64,000 bases of DNA from positions 69,319 through 133,318 of the forward strand of contig DIDP01000006.1 in assembly GCA_002418205.1 (NCBI GenBank), read 5' to 3'. This stretch comes from Anaerolineales bacterium UBA5797. GTDB taxonomy: Bacteria; Chloroflexota; Anaerolineae; Anaerolineales; Villigracilaceae. Positions within the stretch are counted from its first letter, which is position 1. Every line of letters starts with the position of its first letter. The notes beneath the pieces were generated by a model. That model had not been told where the DNA came from. It did not search any database and saw nothing but the letters and a program-made list of their open reading frames with translations. Position numbers and translations under genes: made by a program. Below, in pieces: positions 34,128 to 43,163 of the stretch.

Positions 34128-36179
34128 TTAGTGTTTGCTTTTTTCGCCGACAAATTCGACATATTTCGAACCGGGCAGACCGTAATCATACGGTTCTCCA
34201 ACGACCTCGAACGGCACATCGTAGTTGTGTGCCGGCATCGGGGAAGGAACCTGCCATTCGGGGGAACGGGAATTCCACAAATTGCCCTCCGCCTTTTCTC
34301 CATGCTTGATGCTGTGGAAGAAATTGATGAAGAAGATCAGAACGGAGGTCGCGATCCCGAAGGCACAGATGGTGAGGATGAGGTGCGTGAAATCGAAACC
34401 AAGCGCGGGATCATAGTCGGCGATGCGGCGGCGCATACCCAACAACCCAATGCGCATCATGCCGAAGGTCAGGATCAGGAACGAGGGGGTCATCAGCCAG
34501 AAATGGACCTTGCCCCAAAACTCGTTCATGCGGCGACCGGTCGCCTTGGGGTACCAGTAGTAGATGGCGGCGAAGAACGGGAAGACAAATCCGCCGAAAA
34601 TCGTATCGTGGAAGTGACCCACAATGAAATAGGTATCGTGCAGGTGCAGGTCAACAGAGACCGTGGCATTTGGGGGACCTGTGAGACCACCAAATAAAAA
34701 GACCAAAACCGCGCCAAGGACGAAGAGCATCGGGGTCGGTGTCTCGATCTTGCCTTTCCAAAGAGTTGCAACCCATGAGAAGAACTTGACCCCGGTCGGT
34801 ACAGCCACGAGCAGGGTGCTGTACATGAACGGCACACGCAGGTATTCGTTCATACCCGAGGTGAACATGTGATGCGCCCAAACCAGGAAACCAACAAGCG
34901 CAATACCCAGCGAGGACATCGCCACCCAGCGATATCCGAACAACGGCTTGCGGGCAAATACCGGCAAGAGCTCAGAGATCACGCCCAGGCCGGGCAGTAC
35001 GAACACATACACCGCCGGATGGGAATAGAACCAGAAGAGATGCTGGAAGAGAACCGGATTGCCGCCTTTCGCCGGGTCAAAGAAACCCATGCCCAGCAAA
35101 CGCTGGAACATGACCAACTGGAAGGAGAGACCGATCAACTGCGTGGCGGTCAGGGCGATGATCGAGGTGGCAACCGCTGCCCAGACGAAGATCGGAAGAC
35201 GCCAGGCGGTCATGCCCTTGGCGCGCATCCGCAGGACGGTGGCGATCACATTCAAGGCGCCCAGGATGGACGACCAGCCCGCAACGAACACGCCGAGGAA
35301 GAACATCTGCATGCCCACGGGAGCCTTGGCGGAAAGCGGAGGATAACCGGTCCAGCCGGTATCGAAACCGCCCAGAACGAGACTCATCAATAAAAGCACT
35401 GAGGCGGGCACGGACACCCAATAGGCGAAGGCGTTCATGCGCGGGAATGCCATATCCTGCGCACCCAACAGCAGAGGCACCGCATAGTTGATGATGCCGG
35501 ATATGCCGAGCAGGATCGAGACGATCATGATCATGCCGTGCAGGGACATCAACGTATTATAGAGTTGCGGTCCGTTCTGACCAAAGAGGCTCATACCCAC
35601 GTTCAGGAACTGCAAACCGGACGCTGCCAGCTCCGTGCGGAAGATCAACGCGAACAAACCGCCCACCGAGATCAGGAACAACGCCGTGACGGTGTATTGA
35701 ATACCGATGACCTTGTGATCGAGCGAGACGTCAAAATATTTTTCCCAACCGGGTTCATCTTCGTGATGCTCGGGCGTGTCCATACCGCGCGCCCACTTCA
35801 CCCAGTCGCTCATCACACCGACACCGAACAGGAAGGAGACCGCGCCGGCAATCCCGCCGAACACCCAGGCGGGTTCGGTGAAGAAGAAACCACCGAACAG
35901 CGAAAGTCCCATCAAGCCGCGGATACCCGTCACAACGAGACCGCCGACCAACGTGCCGATGATCTGGTACACCAGCCCGCGCGTGATGCCGCGATAACCG
36001 TAAATCCCAAAGAAGAATGCCGTAAAGGCGAATAGAAGCGCAAATGCCGAAGGCACCGGAGCACTGTAACGAACGCTCTTCATGATGAGCGTGTCCAGTC
36101 CCAAGCCGATCCCATACCCGATCACGCCTGCGATCAGCAGGAACAGCAAGCCGCTTCCTACAGAAGATTTCCTTTTCAT
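34128..36179 (-). CDS. ctaD: Cytochrome c oxidase subunit I (A2-type heme-copper oxidase)
   Basis: A 683-residue catalytic subunit that holds the low-spin heme and the heme-CuB centre and pumps protons. The motif WFYSHPAVYVFVLPG is the YSHPxV form that defines A2-type oxidases, in place of the A1 GHPEV form. HDTYFIVGHFHDTIFGG and the C-terminal HLILTICAFG region carry further ligand and channel positions. About 100 extra N-terminal residues include three predicted helices. ATG at 36179 with GGAGG upstream was preferred over TTG at 36200. It follows ctaC directly. Confidence 0.95.
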   Translation of the reverse strand: MKRKSSVGSGLLFLLIAGVIGYGIGLGLDTLIMKSVRYSAPVPSAFALLFAFTAFFFGIYGYRGITRGLVYQIIGTLVGGLVVTGIRGLMGLSLFGGFFFTEPAWVFGGIAGAVSFLFGVGVMSDWVKWARGMDTPEHHEDEPGWEKYFDVSLDHKVIGIQYTVTALFLISVGGLFALIFRTELAASGLQFLNVGMSLFGQNGPQLYNTLMSLHGMIMIVSILLGISGIINYAVPLLLGAQDMAFPRMNAFAYWVSVPASVLLLMSLVLGGFDTGWTGYPPLSAKAPVGMQMFFLGVFVAGWSSILGALNVIATVLRMRAKGMTAWRLPIFVWAAVATSIIALTATQLIGLSFQLVMFQRLLGMGFFDPAKGGNPVLFQHLFWFYSHPAVYVFVLPGLGVISELLPVFARKPLFGYRWVAMSSLGIALVGFLVWAHHMFTSGMNEYLRVPFMYSTLLVAVPTGVKFFSWVATLWKGKIETPTPMLFVLGAVLVFLFGGLTGPPNATVSVDLHLHDTYFIVGHFHDTIFGGFVFPFFAAIYYWYPKATGRRMNEFWGKVHFWLMTPSFLILTFGMMRIGLLGMRRRIADYDPALGFDFTHLILTICAFGIATSVLIFFINFFHSIKHGEKAEGNLWNSRSPEWQVPSPMPAHNYDVPFEVVGEPYDYGLPGSKYVEFVGEKSKH

Positions 36180-36200
36180 AATCCTATTTTCCTCCGCCAA

Positions 36201-37205
36201 TTATCTGAGCGTCTTGATGTATGCAACGATGTCGGCGATCTGCTCATCTGAGAAACCATAAACGGGCATCTGCTGACCTTCGAACCCGGCAACGATCTGT
36301 GACTGCGGCGCTTTGATGGACGAATACAGATAATCGTCCGTGGCTGTCACGGTCGTCCCATCTGACAAAGCCACCTGTGAGCCGGCCACTCCTCTCCAGG
36401 TCGGACCGATACCTGCCGAGCCATCGATCGAGTGACAAGCCGCGCAGCCATTGGCGGCCACCAGTGCCTGACCGCGTCCCTCCGGCGTTTGCGCCGCCTC
36501 CGCGGCAAGCGCAACCTGGCCGCTCATCCACGTATCGAAATCAGCCTGCGATGAGATGATCACCGGTTTCTCCATATAAGCATGCGAAGTGCCGCACAGT
36601 TCCGCACAACGGACCTTGTAATCGCCGATCACCGTCGGGGTGATGCGGAGTTCGGTGGTGCGACCAGGCACAAGGTCCTGCTTGACGCGGAATTCCGGCA
36701 CCCAGAACGAATGGATCACATCCGTCGAAGTCATCTGCAAAAGGACCTGCCTCCCCACCGGAGCATGCAGTTCATCCGACACAACACCGTATTCAGGATA
36801 TTCGAACTTCCAAGACCACTGAATGCCGGTCACTTTAACGACCATTGCATCCGGATCGATCCGGCGGGTTTCCGCCAGATTCCCCGCGCCCAGATAGGCA
36901 AAGATTGCAACCATAAACAATGGGATCACCGTCCAGGTGATTTCCAGTCTCGCATTCCCCTCGATATGTTCCCCGTCGGTCATATCCCCTTTTTTGCGCC
37001 GGAACACGATCAGACTGTAGAACATCGGCACAATGATGAGGGCAAAAAGAAAGGATATGACCATGACTTCCAGGTTCCATAACCAATCGATCGGCCCCGC
37101 CTGAAGACTCGCCGCCTCGGGCATCAGCCCGGCTGCATTCAGGCCGAAGTATGTGAGAACAGCCATCGCGATGACCAAAATTCCCACGATCACAAAATGT
37201 CGCAT
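36201..37205 (-). CDS. ctaC: Cytochrome c oxidase subunit II with fused cytochrome c (caa3 type)
   Basis: A 334-residue protein. Two N-terminal membrane helices (5-26 and 42-68) are followed by a cupredoxin with the CuA site: His165, Cys200, Cys204, His208 and Met211 (CAELCGTSHAYM). Residues about 240-334 are a cytochrome c domain with heme-binding Cys254-x2-Cys257-His258 (CAACH) and a likely axial Met313. This is the caa3 layout, allowing direct electron entry. ATG at 37205 has AGGAGAG upstream. It is the first gene of the oxidase operon. Confidence 0.95.
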   Translation of the reverse strand: MRHFVIVGILVIAMAVLTYFGLNAAGLMPEAASLQAGPIDWLWNLEVMVISFLFALIIVPMFYSLIVFRRKKGDMTDGEHIEGNARLEITWTVIPLFMVAIFAYLGAGNLAETRRIDPDAMVVKVTGIQWSWKFEYPEYGVVSDELHAPVGRQVLLQMTSTDVIHSFWVPEFRVKQDLVPGRTTELRITPTVIGDYKVRCAELCGTSHAYMEKPVIISSQADFDTWMSGQVALAAEAAQTPEGRGQALVAANGCAACHSIDGSAGIGPTWRGVAGSQVALSDGTTVTATDDYLYSSIKAPQSQIVAGFEGQQMPVYGFSDEQIADIVAYIKTLR

Positions 37206-37262
37206 ACGTTCTCTCTCCTGAAAAAGTATCGAACAGGGACCACCCCGGTCCACAACCGTCCT

Positions 37263-37291
37263 AATTTACCAAATTTTCTTCCATTTGTCAC
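37263..37291 (-). promoter_or_regulatory. Promoter of the caa3 oxidase operon
   Basis: On the minus strand GTGACA (37291-37286) and TAAATT (37268-37263) are 17 bases apart. The leader of about 50 bases before the ctaC ATG contains a small hairpin, GGACC/GGTCC, at 37237-37251. Confidence 0.55.
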
Positions 37292-37342
37292 GAATTAATG
37301 TGGACGAAAAACCGCCTCGCGCAAAGCCGCAACCGGATGCCA

Positions 37343-37810
37343 TTAAACCGAAATCCCCAACTCTGACAATAATTCCGCGCTATGCTCCGCCGGACGTACA
37401 TTCTCAAACACCCTTTTGACCAATCCGTTGCCATCGATCAGAAAGGTGGTTCTCAATACTCCCTCGTACGATCTGCCCATCGATTTCTTCGGTCCCCACA
37501 CTTGATATTGATCGCAGACCTTATGACCGTCATCCGCCAGCAGCGGAAACGGCAGCTGATATTTTTCCTTGAACTTGGCATGTGAATTCACGCTATCCGG
37601 GCTGACACCCAGAACGACCACGCCCGCGTTCTCATAGGCGGAATAATCATCGCGGAAATTACACGCTTCCTTGGTGCAACCCGGCGTGTCGTCCTTCGGA
37701 TAAAAATACAAAACGATGTTCTTACCGCGATAATCCGAAAGTTTGCGGGGGGTGTTCGTATCATCCAACAATTCAAAATCAGGTGCAGAGATTCCGGAAG
37801 AAATGGGCAT
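37343..37810 (-). CDS. bcp: Thiol peroxidase of the Bcp/PrxQ peroxiredoxin family
   Basis: A 155-residue peroxiredoxin. FYPKDDTPGCTKEACNF holds the peroxidatic Cys45 and the second Cys50 five residues on, which marks the atypical two-cysteine Bcp/PrxQ group. LRTTFLIDGNG is the later core strand with the conserved Arg. It reduces hydrogen and organic peroxides using thioredoxin, fitting beside an aerobic oxidase operon. A TATAAT box at 37836-37831 and AAGGAT before the ATG give it its own short-leader promoter. Confidence 0.95.
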   Translation of the reverse strand: MPISSGISAPDFELLDDTNTPRKLSDYRGKNIVLYFYPKDDTPGCTKEACNFRDDYSAYENAGVVVLGVSPDSVNSHAKFKEKYQLPFPLLADDGHKVCDQYQVWGPKKSMGRSYEGVLRTTFLIDGNGLVKRVFENVRPAEHSAELLSELGISV

Positions 37811-37858
37811 GAATTATCCTTTTTTTGATTATTATACTCCGCAGATCGATTTACATCA

Positions 37859-37888
37859 AAAAACCGTCACAGGAATGCGACGGTTTTT
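37859..37888. terminator. Intrinsic terminator
   Basis: AAAAACCGTC (37859-37868) pairs with GACGGTTTTT (37879-37888) around a ten-base loop. It ends the minus-strand transcript of the receiver, moeA-fusion group just before the peroxiredoxin promoter. Confidence 0.85.
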
Positions 37889-37908
37889 AATATAAGCTTG
37901 GGCAAACC

Positions 37909-38277
37909 CTACGCGAGTTTTACTTTTTTCAACGCCTCTTCGAGCGCGTCGATCGTGGCGGGCTTGATGATCATGGCGGACGCGCCGAGCTTCATCACCT
38001 TGTTGCGCGTCTCCGGCTGGTCATCGGAGGTGACCACGATCACAGGCACGGGCTTCAAGCGCGGCTCGCGCCGCAGATATGCAAGTACCTCCGTCCCATC
38101 CACACCCGGCATGTTGATATCCAGACAAATGAAATGAGGCGTGAACCCCTTCCCCAACAGCGACATGGCAGGGCTCGAGCCATATGCCACGCGTGCCTTG
38201 AACCCCAGAACCATCAGCATTTGATTGAGCGCGTCTGCGGTCGAACGGTTGTCGTCAATGATCAACGCTTCGGTCAT
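37909..38277 (-). CDS. Single-domain response regulator
   Basis: A 122-residue receiver domain. Acidic pocket Asp8-Asp9 in IIDDN, phospho-acceptor Asp53 in CLDINMP, switch Thr83 in VVTSDD and Lys105 in IIKPAT. No output domain. Its start overlaps the stop of the moeA-fusion gene by four bases, so the two are translationally coupled, an odd pairing with molybdenum cofactor synthesis. No kinase is adjacent. Confidence 0.9.
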   Translation of the reverse strand: MTEALIIDDNRSTADALNQMLMVLGFKARVAYGSSPAMSLLGKGFTPHFICLDINMPGVDGTEVLAYLRREPRLKPVPVIVVTSDDQPETRNKVMKLGASAMIIKPATIDALEEALKKVKLA

Positions 38278-40280
38278 TCATCCTCCAAAATGATATTACC
38301 CATCACGGACACGTCGTAGCCCGTCAGTTGGGAAACAGCCTTTCGGAATGCCGGATCAACCAGAAGTCCGAAAAGAGGCGCAAGCAGATCGCCTTCCGCA
38401 ATTTCCTTCGGGATCACCAGATCGTAGCGTTCCTGAAAAAGTGGAATGAAATCCAGGTCCAGCGCCTGCGCGGCGGCGGCGATCCCCAGCCCGCAATCGG
38501 CACGACCCGATGCAACTGCCGCCGCAACGCCGAGATGAGTATACTCTTCCTGGGTATAGCCGACAATGGAACTTTGGGGGATTGTCATCAAATTCAAATG
38601 ATAATCCAACAGGACGCGCGTGCCTGCGCCGCGCTGCCGGTTCATAAAACGGACCTGGGGGTTGGTGAGGCTTCCCAGGCTTTTTATGCCTTTCGGATTC
38701 CCCTTCTTTACCATGAGACCCTGCTCACGCCCGACCAGCGCCACCAGCTTGACCGGAATCCCCGGCATATATTGGCGGATGTATGAGATGTTATATTCGC
38801 CCGTTTTTGGATCCAGCAGATGCGAACCGGCGAAATGTGCTTCGCCGCGCCGGAGTGCGACCATGCCGCCCTGCGAACCGACATTGGCGGAGGCAAGCCG
38901 GCGGTCGCGCTCTGTGAGGAATTGCGCCATGAGGTCGAGCGTCATATCGTGCGAACCGATCGAAAGGATGGTCCGTTCAATATCCGCTTTATTTCGATAG
39001 AGATGAACCTGAACCTTCTCGCCCGCCTCCAAACCCTGGGTACCGCGCGGGATCACAGCCAGTCCATCCGCCTGCACAAGGGACGTAATGACACCGGCTC
39101 CACGCGCCAACGGGGCGGCGAGCAGTTTTTCTCCTACCCTGCCTACCGCCACCCGGACGAAATCATCATCGCCCGGCGGAGATACGATCTTGCGGGTGAG
39201 CGTTGCAGTCTCCACTGTCAGTTCTTTCGCTCTGCGCCCAAGCCAGGTCGCGAGGAGAGGCTCCACGAAGATCTCCACCGTCAGCGCTGCAGAGACAGGA
39301 TAACCGGGAACACCTATGATCGGGCTCAGGTTCCAGGTTTCAGGTTTCAGGTTTTCCGAAACTCGATTCTCGTTTCCCGATTCCCGATTTACCATCCCCA
39401 AAATCACCGGATGCCCAGGACGGACAGCAACACCATGAACCAGAAGTGTTCCGAGCTTTTCCACCACCTTCGCAGAGAAATCCTCCGCGCCGGCAGAGGA
39501 ACCTGCGTTTAACAAAACCAGATCATGAGTTTGGGCGGCTTCCTGCACGCGTTGACAGATCAGGTCAAAATCATCTTTTGTGATCGGATACCGCGTCGCT
39601 TCACCGCCCATGGATTTGATCTGCGCGGCGATGACCAGCGAGTTGTACTCGAGGATATCCCCCGCTTTGAGCTGGCTTCCGATCGGGACCAGTTCCGTCC
39701 CGGTGGGAAGGATCGCCACTCTGGGTTTGCGCGCCACATTGATCGATTGGTGCCCCGCCGCGGCGATGGCGCCCAGATCCGCAGGGCGCAATATGTGCCC
39801 GGCAGGCAGAACCAACTGCGTGGCGACGATATCCTCCCCCAGCGGACGCACATGACTCCACGGCGCAACCGAGGCACGGATCCGGATCGCGGCAGGCTCA
39901 CGGATTTCCTCTGTGATGTTCCCGTGTTCATCCAGCGCTTCGACATTCTCGATCGGGATGACCGCGTTCGCCCATCCGGGCAGGGGATCGCCTGTATCCA
40001 CGTATTCGGCTTCGGGTCCGAGTTGAAGCGTCAGCGGCCTGGATGGCAGCGCGCCGTTCGTGTTGATCGCCCGTACGGCGAATCCATCCATGGCGGAGGC
40101 ATGGTAATGCGGCGACGAGATCCTTGCCCAAACTGCCTCGGCGGTGACGCGCCCCAATGCATTCTCGTCGAGCGGGATTGTTTCAGGACCCAACACCCGC
40201 CACAAATTTGCTTCCTGAAGCGCCTGTTTCAAGCGCGCCTGCGCCTCGGAGAGGGGAATATCATGAAGGTAGACTGACAT
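38274..40280 (-). CDS. Molybdopterin molybdotransferase (MoeA) fused to a substrate-binding-like domain
   Basis: A 668-residue fusion. Residues 1-410 are MoeA, which inserts molybdate or tungstate into molybdopterin-AMP: HYHASAMDGFAVRA, VAILPTGTELVPIG, NAGSSAGAEDF and GVPGYPVSAAL. Residues about 440-660 are the PBP-like/LysR-effector-type domain (VGSQGGMVALRRGEAHFAGSH and MNRQRGAGTRVLLDYHL), thought to sense metal or anion. A block of 21 residues (about 297-318, between ILGMV and PIIGVPG) is written entirely by heptamer repeats and is absent from ordinary MoeA. ATG at 40280 was chosen over a TTG six codons upstream. Confidence 0.9.
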   Translation of the reverse strand: MSVYLHDIPLSEAQARLKQALQEANLWRVLGPETIPLDENALGRVTAEAVWARISSPHYHASAMDGFAVRAINTNGALPSRPLTLQLGPEAEYVDTGDPLPGWANAVIPIENVEALDEHGNITEEIREPAAIRIRASVAPWSHVRPLGEDIVATQLVLPAGHILRPADLGAIAAAGHQSINVARKPRVAILPTGTELVPIGSQLKAGDILEYNSLVIAAQIKSMGGEATRYPITKDDFDLICQRVQEAAQTHDLVLLNAGSSAGAEDFSAKVVEKLGTLLVHGVAVRPGHPVILGMVNRESGNENRVSENLKPETWNLSPIIGVPGYPVSAALTVEIFVEPLLATWLGRRAKELTVETATLTRKIVSPPGDDDFVRVAVGRVGEKLLAAPLARGAGVITSLVQADGLAVIPRGTQGLEAGEKVQVHLYRNKADIERTILSIGSHDMTLDLMAQFLTERDRRLASANVGSQGGMVALRRGEAHFAGSHLLDPKTGEYNISYIRQYMPGIPVKLVALVGREQGLMVKKGNPKGIKSLGSLTNPQVRFMNRQRGAGTRVLLDYHLNLMTIPQSSIVGYTQEEYTHLGVAAAVASGRADCGLGIAAAAQALDLDFIPLFQERYDLVIPKEIAEGDLLAPLFGLLVDPAFRKAVSQLTGYDVSVMGNIILEDE
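39329..39391. repeat. Heptanucleotide repeat tract inside the moeA-fusion gene
   Basis: Nine consecutive heptamers in exact register: GGTTCCA, GGTTTCA, GGTTTCA, GGTTTTC, CGAAACT, CGATTCT, CGTTTCC, CGATTCC, CGATTTA. The 63 bases equal 21 codons, so the frame is kept. The tract falls between two conserved MoeA motifs and adds hydrophilic residues (NRESGNENRVSENLKP). Confidence 0.88.
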
Positions 40281-40310
40281 ATCAATTTTTCTTTTCAAAA
40301 CCTAATCTGA

Positions 40311-41750
40311 TCATCCCAACACTTCCACATCATGCGGACCGGACTCTTTCAATCCCGCGCCGGTCATCCGCACGAAGATGGCTTTCTGCTGGAACTCCTC
40401 GATCGAATGCACACCGCTGTAACTCATCCCGGATTGCAGCCCGCCAACCAACTGCGTCAGAACCTCGCGCGCCTTGCCGCGATATGGGACCGCCGCCTCG
40501 ACCCCTTCCGCGACATACTCTTCGATCTCTTCGCGGGTCAGGTCGTTGCCTTCGCGTTTGTTGCGTTCGATGTTGGCAGTCAACGATGCCATGCCACGCG
40601 AGGCTTTATAGCGATGCCCCTTGCGCGTCATCATCAACCCCGGGCTTTCATCCGTCCCTGCCAGCAACGAACCGATCATCACAGTCTGCGCGCCTGCCGC
40701 GATGGCTTTTGCCACATCACCGGGATGACGGATCCCGCCATCGGCAATGATGGGGATGGCATGCTTCTGCGCCTCCTCCGCGCATGCGATGACCGCGGTC
40801 AACTGCGGCACACCGGAACCCGCCACCTGCCGCGTAACGCAAATCGAACCGGGCCCCACCCCCACCTTGACGCAATCCGCACCGGCCTCGATCAAACGTT
40901 TCGTTCCATCGGCAGTTGCCACATTCCCACCGATGATCTGCGTTTCAGGGAAACGTTTGCGGATGTTTTCGATCATCTCGATCTCCAGGTGCGAATCGCC
41001 ATGGGCGATATCCACCACGATGCAATCCGCGCCGGCGTGCAGCGCGGCTTCCACGCGCCGCATTTCCCTGTCCCGTACCCCCACCGCCGCGCCGACAGCC
41101 AGGCGTCCCTTCGCATCCTTCGTTGCCTTCGGATATTGCGTGATCTTCATAATATCCTTCAAAGTGATCAACCCCGCCACCCTGCCGTTCTCATCCACCA
41201 GGGGCAGTTTTTCAATGCGATATTCGTGCAACAATTTTTCCGCATCCTTCAGGGAAGTATCAGGGGCGGCGCTGTGCACCTCCCTGGTCATGATCGCAGT
41301 CACCGGCTTACTTTCATCCGTCTCGAACAACAGGTCGCGGGTGGATACGATGCCGATCAATCTTTCATCCTTGTCAAGGATCAGGATCCCGCCCGTTCCC
41401 GTCTCATCCACCACCCGCTTCACATCGCCGACCGTATGCTGGTCCGTCATCGTAATGGGGTTATCCACAACGAACGACTCGGCTTTCTTCACGCGTTCGA
41501 TCTGGCGCGCCTGTTCTGCGATCGTCATAAAACGGTGGATGATCCCGATCCCGCCCTCGCGCGCCATCGCAATCGCCATCTCGCTCTCGGTCACCACATC
41601 CATGTTCGCCGAAACGATGGGCGATTGCAGCGCGATCTTCTTCGTCAGCCAGCTCTTCGTCGAAAGCGTCCGCCGCGAATCCACATCCGAATATTGCGGA
41701 ACAAGCAGAACGTCATCATAGGTCAAAGCCACATCAGGCAGAATTTTCAT
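40311..41750 (-). CDS. guaB: IMP dehydrogenase
   Basis: A 479-residue enzyme that oxidises IMP to XMP, the first step to GMP. The barrel begins LTYDDVLLVPQYS, two CBS domains occupy about residues 90-200 (HTVGDVKRVVDETGTGG and EVHSAAPDTSLKDAEKLL), and the active loop is VGVGPGSICVTR with the catalytic Cys. Most homologues read SICTTR here. The later GGIRHPGDVAKAIAAGA is the phosphate-binding motif. A GAGGAG ribosome site precedes the ATG. It is divergent from purB-purA, so both branches from IMP start at one intergenic region. Confidence 0.96.
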   Translation of the reverse strand: MKILPDVALTYDDVLLVPQYSDVDSRRTLSTKSWLTKKIALQSPIVSANMDVVTESEMAIAMAREGGIGIIHRFMTIAEQARQIERVKKAESFVVDNPITMTDQHTVGDVKRVVDETGTGGILILDKDERLIGIVSTRDLLFETDESKPVTAIMTREVHSAAPDTSLKDAEKLLHEYRIEKLPLVDENGRVAGLITLKDIMKITQYPKATKDAKGRLAVGAAVGVRDREMRRVEAALHAGADCIVVDIAHGDSHLEIEMIENIRKRFPETQIIGGNVATADGTKRLIEAGADCVKVGVGPGSICVTRQVAGSGVPQLTAVIACAEEAQKHAIPIIADGGIRHPGDVAKAIAAGAQTVMIGSLLAGTDESPGLMMTRKGHRYKASRGMASLTANIERNKREGNDLTREEIEEYVAEGVEAAVPYRGKAREVLTQLVGGLQSGMSYSGVHSIEEFQQKAIFVRMTGAGLKESGPHDVEVLG

Positions 41751-41781
41751 CGTTGCTCCTCTTGAATTGGGTCGCCCGAAT

Positions 41782-41787
41782 TATAAT
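41782..41787 (+). promoter_or_regulatory. -10 box (TATAAT) for near-leaderless purB transcript
   Basis: A consensus TATAAT ends 8 bases before the ATG at 41796, so the transcript should start at or a base or two before the start codon. No ribosome site is visible between them. Confidence 0.6.
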
Positions 41788-41795
41788 GCTTGAAG

Positions 41796-43142
41796 ATGAA
41801 TCTTCATTCCCTCTCCCCTCTGGATGGACGCTACAAAAAAGATGTCGCCCCACTCCGGGAATTCTTCTCTGAATTCGCCTTTCTCCGCACCCGCGCACGC
41901 CTCGAACTCGACTTTCTAACTGCTCTTTCCAAAACCGGCATTTGCCCACCTCCGAACATTTCCCTCGAAACCTTCACCGAAGATGACGCGCGCAAGATCC
42001 AGGAATACGAAAGGACGACGCGGCACGATGTCAAGGCAATCGAATATTTCCTCAGGGATAAACTTCCAAGCGAATTGCATCAATGGATCCACTTCGGTCT
42101 CACATCTGAGGACGTCAACAACATTGCCCAGGCTCTTGCGTTGAGGGATGCGCGTGATCGGGTTCTTCTCCCTGCCCTTGATGAACTTATCATATCCCTG
42201 CGCGATTTCGCAACACGATATCGCGCCCTGCCCATGCTCGCGCGGACTCACGGTCAGCCAGCCGTGCCTACCACTTTGGGGAAAGAGATTGCCGTCTATC
42301 TTGCACGCCTCAAAAACTGCCGCACTGAAATTGCAAGTCACAAGTTCGAAGCCAAACTGACAGGCGCGGTCGGCAACTTCAATGCGCTCAGTGTGGCCTT
42401 CCCCAACATCGATTGGATCTCATTCAGTGAGAAATTCATCCGAAGTCTCGGCTTGAAGCCCAACTTCATCACAACCCAAATCCTGCCATATGACAATTGG
42501 ATGCGATACTTCCAATCCATTCAACTGACCAACTCCACCCTTATTGACTACGCGCAGGATATGTGGAGATATATCAGCGACGGGTATCTCAGGCAAAAAG
42601 TCGTCGAAAGCGAAGTAGGGTCGTCCACCATGCCACAGAAGGTCAATCCCATTGACTTTGAAAACGCGGAGGGCAATCTCGGAATCGCAAACGCACTTCT
42701 CACCCATTACTCGCAAAAACTTCCCATCTCGAGACTACAAAGGGACCTGTCCGATTCAACTGTGCGCAGAACGTTTGGCACGGCGTTGGGTCACACACTT
42801 CTTGCGTGGACCAACATTGGCCGGGGCATGTTACGCGTGGATGCCGATGAGGAGAAGATCAAAGCTGAGTTGAACGCACACTGGGAAGTCGTCAGTGAAG
42901 GGGCGCAGACCATCCTGCGCGCGGCAGGTCGAAGCGACGCGTATGAGTCGCTTAAATCCCGGGTGCGGGGACGTGTCTTTGACGGAGACAGTTACCGGCT
43001 TTGGGTCGAAGCGTTGGATATCGATGAGGAAACGCGCAAAAGGCTGGTGAGTCTATCTCCCGAGTCCTATATCGGGCTGGCAGTCGAGTTGGTGGAATTG
43101 GTGCTTCGGGATTCGATGGTCGAAAATAGAAGCGCCGAATAA
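41796..43142 (+). CDS. purB: Adenylosuccinate lyase (E. coli PurB type)
   Basis: A 448-residue enzyme of the fumarase/aspartase superfamily that acts twice in purine synthesis, splitting SAICAR and adenylosuccinate. The N-terminus LHSLSPLDGRYKKDV and the flexible signature loop SSTMPQKVNPIDFENAEGNL are those of the E. coli-like group. TRARLELDF and ARTHGQPAVPTTLGKE hold further active-site residues. A TTG at 41790 is an alternative start, two codons earlier. Its stop codon is built into a heptamer repeat that continues into purA. Confidence 0.96.
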   Translation: MNLHSLSPLDGRYKKDVAPLREFFSEFAFLRTRARLELDFLTALSKTGICPPPNISLETFTEDDARKIQEYERTTRHDVKAIEYFLRDKLPSELHQWIHFGLTSEDVNNIAQALALRDARDRVLLPALDELIISLRDFATRYRALPMLARTHGQPAVPTTLGKEIAVYLARLKNCRTEIASHKFEAKLTGAVGNFNALSVAFPNIDWISFSEKFIRSLGLKPNFITTQILPYDNWMRYFQSIQLTNSTLIDYAQDMWRYISDGYLRQKVVESEVGSSTMPQKVNPIDFENAEGNLGIANALLTHYSQKLPISRLQRDLSDSTVRRTFGTALGHTLLAWTNIGRGMLRVDADEEKIKAELNAHWEVVSEGAQTILRAAGRSDAYESLKSRVRGRVFDGDSYRLWVEALDIDEETRKRLVSLSPESYIGLAVELVELVLRDSMVENRSAE

Positions 43143-43163
43143 CGAATATCGGAGGTCGAATGT
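43136..43163. repeat. Heptanucleotide repeat spanning purB stop and purA start
   Basis: Four heptamers in register, CGAATAA, CGAATAT, CGGAGGT, CGAATGT. The first supplies the purB TAA stop, the third the purA ribosome site (GGAGG) and the fourth the purA ATG. Confidence 0.82.

Noticed and set aside
40332..41765. Long open frame (477 codons) opposite guaB
   Set aside because: It is the antisense of a highly conserved enzyme, rich in His/Arg/Gln, with no recognisable domain or ribosome site. It arises from GC-biased third positions.
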